Assembly: GCA_026399515.1 (NCBI GenBank)
Contig: JAPLQT010000115.1
Coordinates: 1-64,000, forward strand
Reading direction: 5' to 3'
DNA: 64,000 nt
Origin: Pseudomonadota bacterium
GTDB lineage: Bacteria > Pseudomonadota > Gammaproteobacteria > Burkholderiales > Rhodocyclaceae
In this document: piece by piece, positions 58,484 through 64,000 of the stretch
How positions within the stretch are numbered: position 1 is the first letter of the stretch
Layout: each line of letters starts with the position of its first letter
The notes under the pieces: model-generated
The model's input: only the letters and a program-made list of their open reading frames with translations
Told to the model about the DNA's origin: nothing
Database searches by the model: none
Made by a program: the position numbers and the translations under genes

Positions 58484-59020
58484 ATGCGTAATCTGTTTCT
58501 CATTGCCTCTGCCACTCTGATCCTGGCCGCCTGCGGTTCCCAGCCGCCCGCGCCGGAGCAGGGCGGCGCCAAAGTCGAGGACCGCACCGCAATCAAAGTC
58601 GAGGCACAGCCCGTAACGACGGTGTCGCCCAGCAAGACCGACGAGTATGGCCTGGCCATGCTCAAGGATCCCAAGAGCATACTATCCAAGCGCAGCGTCT
58701 TCTTCGACTACGACCAGTACGTCATCAAGGACGAATTCAAGTCGCTGGTGGAGGCGCACGCCAAATTCCTAGTTGCCAATGGCCAGATCAAAATGTTGAT
58801 CCAGGGCAATGCCGACGAGCGCGGCAGCCGCGAGTACAACCTGGCGCTGGGCCAGAAGCGCGCCGAAGCCTTGAAGAAAACCTTGATCCTGCTGGGTGGC
58901 AAGGAAGCCCAGATCGAAGCCGTCAGCCTCGGCGAGGAAAAGCCGCGCTGCACCGAGCATGGCGAAACCTGCTGGGCGCAAAACCGCCGCGATGACATGC
59001 TCTATTCGGGCGAATTCTGA
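58484..59020 (+). CDS. pal: Pal, peptidoglycan-associated lipoprotein
   Basis: A 178-residue outer-membrane lipoprotein: lipobox LAAC (Cys17), a flexible linker, then an OmpA-like peptidoglycan-binding domain with VFFDYDQYVI, IQGNADERGSREYNLALGQ (DAP-binding Asp and Arg) and RRDDMLY. It anchors the outer membrane and is moved by TolA/TolB at division. ATG 58484 follows AAGGGAG; an upstream in-frame ATG overlaps tolB. Confidence 0.96.
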   Translation: MRNLFLIASATLILAACGSQPPAPEQGGAKVEDRTAIKVEAQPVTTVSPSKTDEYGLAMLKDPKSILSKRSVFFDYDQYVIKDEFKSLVEAHAKFLVANGQIKMLIQGNADERGSREYNLALGQKRAEALKKTLILLGGKEAQIEAVSLGEEKPRCTEHGETCWAQNRRDDMLYSGEF

Positions 59021-59022
59021 TC

Positions 59023-59799
59023 ATGTTTCGCCGGGCAATTTCGCGCTGGCTGGCAACAGTTGCAATCGCCGCAATTGCAGCCGGCGCGAGCTTCCCGGCC
59101 ATCGCCGGCCTGTTCGATGACGACGAGGCGCGCATACGCATCGAAAAGCTGCGCAGCGACCTCGGCGAACAGGGGAAGCGGCTGGAAGCGGCGATTGCCA
59201 CTACATCGCGCAGCCAGATCGAGTTGGCCAACCAGATAGAGCAGATCAAGGCCGACATGGCGAAAGTGCGCGGCCAGATCGAGGTGTTGACATACGAACT
59301 GGAGGCAACGCAGAAGCGCCAGAAGGACTTTTATATCGACCTCGACAACCGTCTGCGCAAAATTGAAACCGCGGCAGCCGACGTCAAACCCACCTCCGCC
59401 CCTGGCGACGTGGCGCCGGCCGATCCCGGCGCCGAAATGCGTGACTACGAAACAGCGCTGACCTTGTTCAAGAGCGCCAAGTACAAGGACGCTCTGGCGG
59501 CTTTCCTGGGTTTCATCAAGGCTTACGGCAACAGCAGCCTGCTGGCCAACGCCCATTACTGGGCTGCCTCGGCGCACTTCCAGTTGCGCGAATATGCCAA
59601 AGCGGCCGAGTTGTTCGCCAAGGTTTCAAGCGCCTGGCCTAGCGACACCAAGGCGCCCGATGCCCTGCTGGGCCAGGCGAACAGCCAGCAGGAAGGCGGG
59701 GATGTCAAGGGGGCGAGGAAGACGCTGGAACAACTCGTCGAGAAATATCCAGCCACCAGTGCCGCTCAAACAGCCAAGCAGCAGCTCAAGAAGAAATAG
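59023..59799 (+). CDS. cpoB: CpoB (YbgF), Tol-Pal-associated TPR protein
   Basis: A 258-residue periplasmic protein: signal peptide (about residues 1-28), a trimerising coiled coil (ARIRIEKLRSDLGEQGKRLE and on to about 95), a linker, then TPR repeats (ALTLFKSAKYKDALAAFLGF, AHYWAASAHFQLREYAKAAE). It coordinates PBP1B activity with Tol. Starts two bases after pal. Confidence 0.94.
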   Translation: MFRRAISRWLATVAIAAIAAGASFPAIAGLFDDDEARIRIEKLRSDLGEQGKRLEAAIATTSRSQIELANQIEQIKADMAKVRGQIEVLTYELEATQKRQKDFYIDLDNRLRKIETAAADVKPTSAPGDVAPADPGAEMRDYETALTLFKSAKYKDALAAFLGFIKAYGNSSLLANAHYWAASAHFQLREYAKAAELFAKVSSAWPSDTKAPDALLGQANSQQEGGDVKGARKTLEQLVEKYPATSAAQTAKQQLKKK

Positions 59800-59890
59800 G
59801 CGTGCACGGTACGTCTGGAGTTTTCCGGGGCGCGGGTCGTCGCTCCATCGCGCCTTCCCCGCCACGACGCGTCTCCAACGAACCCAGGGA

Positions 59891-60553
59891 ATGAAGGCTT
59901 CAGGCGGCGCTTCGGTCAAGCTGAGGATCAGCGAAATATTCCATTCGATCCAGGGCGAGTCGACTCGCGCCGGCTTGCCTACCGTCTTCGTCCGCCTCAC
60001 CGGTTGTCCCTTGCGTTGCGTCTGGTGCGATACGGAGTACGCTTTTTCCGGCGGGAAATCGACATCCTTGAGCGAGATCCTCGACCGGGTTGCCGGCTTC
60101 GGCTGCCGCACCGTCTGCGTCACCGGCGGCGAACCGCTGGCGCAGGCAGCTTGCCTCGCTTTGCTCCGCACCTTATGCGACTCGGGCTACGACGTATCCC
60201 TGGAAACCAGCGGCGCCATCGATCTCGCCAGCATAGACGAACGCGTCTCGAAGATCATGGACATCAAGGCGCCCGGTTCGGGCGAGGCCGGCAAGAACCT
60301 GTGGGAGAATCTGCGTTGCCTCGGCGCGCGGGATGAAATCAAGTTTGTCCTGGATTCGGAGCAAGATTACTTATGGGCCAAGGAAGTGCTGAATAGCCAC
60401 AAGCTCTCCGCCATTTGCCCGATACTCTTCTCACCCGTGCAGGGACGACTCGATCCGGCCCAACTGGCGGAGTGGATACTACGAGATAGTCTGCCGGTGC
60501 GTTTCCAGCTCCAACTGCACAAGCTGCTATGGGGATCCGAACGGGGGAAATAG
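59891..60553 (+). CDS. queE: QueE, 7-carboxy-7-deazaguanine synthase
   Basis: A 220-residue radical-SAM enzyme in queuosine synthesis, converting CPH4 to CDG. The cluster cysteines are Cys39, Cys43 and Cys46 in [20 protein letters not shown] binds SAM and LETSGA follows. The substrate-binding SIQGES lies at the N-terminus. ATG 59891 is used, preceded by CAGGGA; the frame upstream overlaps cpoB. It lies next to queC, as expected. Confidence 0.93.
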   Translation: MKASGGASVKLRISEIFHSIQGESTRAGLPTVFVRLTGCPLRCVWCDTEYAFSGGKSTSLSEILDRVAGFGCRTVCVTGGEPLAQAACLALLRTLCDSGYDVSLETSGAIDLASIDERVSKIMDIKAPGSGEAGKNLWENLRCLGARDEIKFVLDSEQDYLWAKEVLNSHKLSAICPILFSPVQGRLDPAQLAEWILRDSLPVRFQLQLHKLLWGSERGK

Positions 60554-60557
60554 GGAG

Positions 60558-61268
60558 ATGGGCGCAATGAATGCCAAGGACGCTGCCAAGGCGGTGGTGC
60601 TGCTTTCCGGCGGACTCGATTCCGCCACGGTGCTGGCGATCGCTCGCGAACGCGGGTTCGCCTGCCATTGTCTATCGCTCGACTATGGACAGCGCCATTG
60701 CGTTGAACTCCTGGCGGCCGAGCGCGTTGCCGCCCATCTGGGCGCCAGCGCACAGCGCACCCTAAAACTGGACCTCGGCCAATTCGGCGGATCGGCGCTG
60801 ACCGATATCAGCATCGCCGTGCCGACTTCCGGCGTAGCCCCGGGAATTCCGGTCACCTATGTGCCGGCGCGCAACACCATCATGCTTTCGCTGGCCCTGG
60901 CCTGGGCCGAGGTGTTGAATGCCAATGACATTTTCATCGGCGTGAATGCGGTCGACTACTCCGGTTATCCCGATTGCCGCCCGGAATACATCGCCGCTTT
61001 CGAGCGCATGGCGAATCTCGCCACCCAGGCCGCGATCGAAGGCCGGCAGATGCATCTGCACGCGCCCTTGATCGATCTGAGCAAGGCCGAGATCATCCGC
61101 CGCGGCCTTGCGCTCGGGGTCGATTACGCCTTGACCATATCCTGCTACCAAGCCGACGAACTGGGCCGCGCCTGCGGCGTCTGTGATTCCTGCCGCCTGC
61201 GCCGGGCGGGCTTTGTCGATGCTGGCGTCATCGATCCCACCGCCTATCGCCCGGATGCCGGTCGCTGA
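60558..61268 (+). CDS. queC: QueC, 7-cyano-7-deazaguanine (preQ0) synthase
   Basis: A 236-residue PP-loop ATPase that turns CDG into preQ0. The ATP loop is [13 protein letters not shown] near the N-terminus; [12 protein letters not shown] and [16 protein letters not shown] are family blocks, and the C-terminal zinc cysteines are in ISCYQ and [10 protein letters not shown]. It follows queE by four bases. The N-terminus could begin at either of two nearby ATGs (60558, 60567). Confidence 0.95.
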   Translation: MGAMNAKDAAKAVVLLSGGLDSATVLAIARERGFACHCLSLDYGQRHCVELLAAERVAAHLGASAQRTLKLDLGQFGGSALTDISIAVPTSGVAPGIPVTYVPARNTIMLSLALAWAEVLNANDIFIGVNAVDYSGYPDCRPEYIAAFERMANLATQAAIEGRQMHLHAPLIDLSKAEIIRRGLALGVDYALTISCYQADELGRACGVCDSCRLRRAGFVDAGVIDPTAYRPDAGR

Positions 61269-61290
61269 AGGCGATTTTGCGCCGCCAAGT

Positions 61291-61319
61291 TTGACAGGGG
61301 GGCGACGAGTTCCTATAAT
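61291..61319 (+). promoter_or_regulatory. consensus sigma-70 promoter of the tRNA-Lys genes
   Basis: TTGACA at 61291-61296 and TATAAT at 61314-61319 are both exact consensus hexamers with a 17-bp spacer. The following TCGCGCC is a GC-rich discriminator of the kind found at stringently controlled stable-RNA promoters. The first tRNA starts at 61334. Confidence 0.9.
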
Positions 61320-61333
61320 TCGCGCCTCGCTTT

Positions 61334-61409
61334 GGGTCGTTAGCTCAGTTGGTAGAGCAGCGGACTTTTAATCCGTTGGTCGCAGGTTCGAGTCCCGCAC
61401 GGCCTACCA
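61334..61409 (+). tRNA. tRNA-Lys (anticodon TTT)
   Basis: A 76-nt cloverleaf: acceptor GGGTCGT pairs with ACGGCCT, the D-arm is AGCTCAGTTGGTAGAGC, and the anticodon loop is CTTTTAA (TTT). The T-arm has GGTTCGAGTCC, and CCA is encoded. Reads AAA and AAG codons. Confidence 0.97.
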
Positions 61410-61464
61410 AATTGTCATATAGCATATCGGTCTCGAGGCCGAAACAGGGTATTAGTGAAGTAAT

Positions 61465-61540
61465 GGGTCGTTAGCTCAGCTGGTAGAGCAGCGGACTCTT
61501 AATCCGTTTGTCCGGGGTTCGATCCCCCGACGGCCTACCA
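61465..61540 (+). tRNA. tRNA-Lys (anticodon CTT)
   Basis: A 76-nt cloverleaf, nearly identical to the first in acceptor, D-arm and anticodon stem but with loop CTCTTAA (anticodon CTT) and a different T-stem (CCGGGGTTCGATCCCCCG). CCA is encoded. It reads AAG only, the preferred Lys codon in this GC-rich genome. Separated from the first by 55 nt with no clear own promoter, so likely one transcript. Confidence 0.97.
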
Positions 61541-61546
61541 AACTTT

Positions 61547-61576
61547 AAACGGCTCTCAGCGATGAGGGCCGTTTTT
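61547..61576 (+). terminator. intrinsic terminator after the tRNA-Lys genes
   Basis: AAACGGCTCTCA (61547-61558) pairs with TGAGGGCCGTTT (61563-61574) through one G-T pair, around a GCGA tetraloop, and runs into TTTTTCTTT. A textbook rho-independent terminator, six bases after the second tRNA. Confidence 0.92.
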
Positions 61577-61865
61577 CTTTGGTGGATTGGTTCGTCATTG
61601 GGTACTTCGGAGAACATTGGGTCGGTGTTGCCAGCGATACAAGGCAACACGTACAGCGATACTCCTAAGACCCGGGGACTGAAAGATGTAACAGACCCAG
61701 GAAAATACCTCTTCTCCGATTATTGGCACGAACCCTGCATAGCATGTACCAAGCGCAAAAAATGCGCGCGATACGGCCTGTAACCAGATTTCCCGGCTGA
61801 ATCTTGCCACCGTATCGGATCATGGCGGCAATATTTTCCGGCACACAGCTTCAAGGGAGACTTCG
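61577..61865. other. intergenic stretch without a supported gene
   Basis: About 290 bases after the tRNA terminator. An open frame crosses from the second tRNA to 61783, but its start lies inside the tRNA and its composition gives no support; its end holds four cysteines (CIACTKRKKCARYG). I see no RNA gene or clear promoter. CAAGGGAGACTTCG at 61851-61864 is the ribosome-binding site of the next gene. Confidence 0.5.
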
Positions 61866-62231
61866 ATGCGCAAAACCAGTTCGGGACTGACAGCAGTTTT
61901 TCCTCTGGCTATCAAGAATAGAGTCAAAACAGAGTTGCCTGCCTTGGTGGCCTTGACTGCAATCGGTGAGCCTTGGTTTTCAGGCGAGCATCAGTCGGAT
62001 CTGCTCGCCGTAGCGCTTGTTGTCCTCGAGTTGGCTCCTGCAAACAGCTTACAGGCACAATGCTCAGCAGAGCTGCAACGATTGTGCGAGGAGTCCATCA
62101 TACTGGCGAAAAAGGTTGAGATTGCCTTGAATCTCGCCGAGTGCCTACCTTGGCTACAGACACAACCAAACTCCCATATTCAGCGCGCCCTGAAGGTTGT
62201 ATTCGCTCGACATTTTCCCTTGGCGGCATAG
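61866..62231 (+). CDS. hypothetical protein
   Basis: A 121-residue protein with a good ribosome-binding site (AAGGGAG). It is mostly helical and leucine/alanine-rich, with no signal peptide or membrane segment; three cysteines are scattered. I do not recognise the family. It lies between the tRNA genes and a FliD-like gene in a lower-GC, accessory-looking end of the window. Confidence 0.5.
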   Translation: MRKTSSGLTAVFPLAIKNRVKTELPALVALTAIGEPWFSGEHQSDLLAVALVVLELAPANSLQAQCSAELQRLCEESIILAKKVEIALNLAECLPWLQTQPNSHIQRALKVVFARHFPLAA

Positions 62232-62386
62232 TTATATCCCGGCTATTGGAAGACGAAGTTTCGGGGGATTTTCAGGCCAACTATTCTTACCTACCTAAGG
62301 AACCTATTTCTTTCCGAAAATACTTTGCCTCGTTCAACAAAGAGCGGCGAGGCAACAAATGCCGTACCTATCTTGGAGCCGTACTA

Positions 62387-63274
62387 ATGAATATTTCGTC
62401 TTCGTCCATTGTTCTGAGCATCGCGGATTTTCGTACTCAGATGCTCGGTTCACTCATGAACTTGGGATCCGATACCAGTTCATCCTTTGGCGACATCATG
62501 TCCCAGTTCCAAGCGGGAGGCGGTAATTCCCCGGCGGCGTTGAAGTCGAATGCGTCAGTGGGTGCTAACACCGCCTCTGCTTCAGCTGGACTCAATATGT
62601 CGTTGCGCGACCCTCAATCTGCCTACACCATGATGACCAAGATCAACGCCCTGGACGTTACCTATAAGAGCCAGTATTCCGAATTGACCACGATGGAATC
62701 GTATCTGCCCCGGATAGAGGAGGCAGTACAGCAATTGGGCAAGACAGCCGTCACGGACGGCAACGACAGCATTAAGGCCAAGCTCCAGGACTTTGCCCAA
62801 CAGTACAACGCCTGGGTTCAACGATTCAAACCGGACGTGCAAAGCGGTGGAGTGTTGGCAAACACCCAGGCGGGCGAGCTTCCCCTGTACGAGCTGGACC
62901 AGGTCATCGAGAACCGGTTCATCGGTGCCAAGGATGGTTTCAACGGTCTGGCCGACATGGGCATCAGCGTCGATGCCAATACCGGCCTGATGTCTGTGAA
63001 CACCAGTCTGCTTGACGCGGCGTTGGCAAACAACAAATCGGCGGTCGTGGATGCAGTGGGAGAGTTCAGCACAAAGTTTGCCGCGTCAGCACATCTGCTC
63101 GCCTCCGACGACAATTTTATCCAACACCGGCTCAATAATCTCAATAGTGCCGTCACTTATATCGACGGCAATACTGGCAGCTGGCAAAAGGAATTTGGCA
63201 GCGGAGACGCCGCAAGTCCAGTGGGGAAAATCGCTCAGGCACTGGCTGCTTACAATAAAACTACGGGCATGTGA
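62387..63274 (+). CDS. FliD C-terminal-domain-like protein
   Basis: A 295-residue protein with a Ser/Gly/Ala-rich N-terminal part, a helical middle region (TTMESYLPRIEEAVQQLGK), and a segment like the end of flagellar cap protein FliD: FNGLADMGISVDANTGLMSV followed by NTSLLDAALANNKSAV. The protein lacks the N-terminal D0 half, and no flagellar genes are near. It could be a secreted or structural protein borrowing the FliD fold. ATG 62387 is chosen; a longer frame overlaps the gene before it. Confidence 0.6.
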   Translation: MNISSSSIVLSIADFRTQMLGSLMNLGSDTSSSFGDIMSQFQAGGGNSPAALKSNASVGANTASASAGLNMSLRDPQSAYTMMTKINALDVTYKSQYSELTTMESYLPRIEEAVQQLGKTAVTDGNDSIKAKLQDFAQQYNAWVQRFKPDVQSGGVLANTQAGELPLYELDQVIENRFIGAKDGFNGLADMGISVDANTGLMSVNTSLLDAALANNKSAVVDAVGEFSTKFAASAHLLASDDNFIQHRLNNLNSAVTYIDGNTGSWQKEFGSGDAASPVGKIAQALAAYNKTTGM

Positions 63275-63490
63275 GCAGGCACCTTACGGCATCAACAATC
63301 GATTCACGTTGTAAGACTGCGATTCGATTTGTAGGGCGCGGTTCGCGGTCGATATCGGTAAGAAGGCCAGCCTACCTTTTGTAGTTTCAGGTTTAATCCT
63401 ATCCACGGGGCTGCTGGATTCGCACATTGCTTGTTTCCTTTATACTTTTGGAAGGGTTATTCACTCTCTCACGGCGGAAGTAATCAAGGT

Positions 63491-63940
63491 ATGTTGAAAG
63501 CGGTGGTCGCGGCAGTGTTTGCAATCTTTAGTGGCGTTGCGCACGCTGGGAACCAAGGGTATTACGAATGCACCAACTCGGACGACTCCCTGGAGTATTC
63601 TTTACATGAGTGCGAGGATGGACAGGAACAGAAATATATCGGCAGCAAAGAAGGGCCCAGAAGGCCCGCCAGGGAAAGGCACAGAACAATAACTCGTACA
63701 GCGCCTCAAGCCGAAGCGACACCGGCTGGAGAGAGCAAGTCAAGTCTGGGGTTGAATCTGGCAAGCTATAAGTGCGTTGGAAGAGCAGGCGACATCCTAT
63801 ATACCGACGCCAGCGATTATTTGGCCTTTGAAATTTACCGGTGTACACAGATCAGTCACAGTGTTGCCTGTGCCGAGGCGCTTGCCTTGCTAACCCAAGA
63901 ACCCCTAGCTGTGGTCTCGAATAAATTGTCGTGCCCTTGA
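63491..63940 (+). CDS. secreted cysteine-containing protein of unknown function
   Basis: A 149-residue protein with a signal peptide (LKAVVAAVFAIFSGVAHA) and a mature part with two similar cysteine-bearing motifs, GYYECTNSDDSLEYS and YKCVGRAGDILYTDAS, plus later cysteines, suggesting two disulphide-linked lobes joined by a basic Pro/Arg/Thr linker. The motif recalls small DUF4124-like periplasmic proteins. ATG 63491 is used for the signal peptide. A 216-nt gap upstream shows no other gene. Confidence 0.6.
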   Translation: MLKAVVAAVFAIFSGVAHAGNQGYYECTNSDDSLEYSLHECEDGQEQKYIGSKEGPRRPARERHRTITRTAPQAEATPAGESKSSLGLNLASYKCVGRAGDILYTDASDYLAFEIYRCTQISHSVACAEALALLTQEPLAVVSNKLSCP

Positions 63941-64000
63941 TCGATCGCCGGCGGCATGGTGGTCATACGTGGTGAACCGACCAAAGCTCCCAGTCCACTG

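Noticed and set aside
61508-61783. A 91-codon open frame starting inside the second tRNA-Lys
   Set aside because: The start lies in the tRNA, it crosses the terminator, and it has no ribosome-binding site.

Overview
The window is a GC-rich chromosomal segment of a betaproteobacterium. The evidence is the gene order rnpB / mraZ-rsmH-ftsL-ftsI-murF-mraY-murD-ftsW-murG-murC-murB-ddl-ftsQAZ-lpxC, gatCAB divergent from mreBCD-mrdA-rodA-rlpA, yebC-ruvCAB-ybgC-tolQRAB-pal-cpoB-queEC, and an S-adenosylhomocysteine (SAH) riboswitch in front of ahcY-metF. A Rhodocyclales or Sterolibacterium-like relative is my best inference. It is almost entirely core chromosome. I see no phage, no complete insertion sequence and no CRISPR array.

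Layout. 1-163: 5' part of the RNase P RNA gene (minus strand). 319-16469: division and cell wall (dcw) cluster behind one sigma-70 promoter with MraZ boxes, with most genes overlapping by 1-8 bases. murE is absent. 16627-19172: lpxC, a small membrane protein, dciA and an M23 peptidase. 19335-25215: fatty-acid or terpenoid catabolic genes (two acyl-CoA dehydrogenases, AtuA-like proteins, a transglutaminase-like protein) with a TetR regulator and a candidate operator. 25203-28035 (minus): NlpC/P60 lipoprotein, a yqjDEK-type membrane set, and xthA. 28070-30334: pyrE, a secreted coiled-coil protein and a base-composition outlier TylF-like methyltransferase. 30368-33514 (minus): gatCAB. 33635-40160: rod-shape operon. 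40308-49063: glycosyltransferase, a small protein, a TnpB-derived protein lacking its nuclease domain, and a type I secretion system with two tandem ABC ATPases, an HlyD and a TolC protein. 49104-51613: SAH riboswitch, ahcY, metF. 51705-61268: yebC, ruvCAB, the Tol-Pal system and queuosine genes. 61334-61576: two tRNA-Lys genes and a terminator. 61866-63940: three poorly known genes, one FliD-like.

Two themes stand out. First, several nearly invariant housekeeping genes are damaged as written. mraY, ahcY, gatA and ftsZ have short internal losses with frameshifts, mreB has an in-frame 17-codon loss, tolB has an amber codon, and murE is missing. The losses fall in highly conserved segments, often about 40-60 nt long. 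I suspect collapsed assembly junctions more than biology, but this needs reads. Second, short GC-rich palindromic repeats are scattered at gene ends and inside genes. One is in frame within murD, one rewrites the 5' end of tolR, and others sit on stop codons. The most biologically interesting candidate is the 218-residue TnpB-derived protein upstream of the secretion operon, whose ribosome-binding site lies in a perfect 13-bp inverted repeat.
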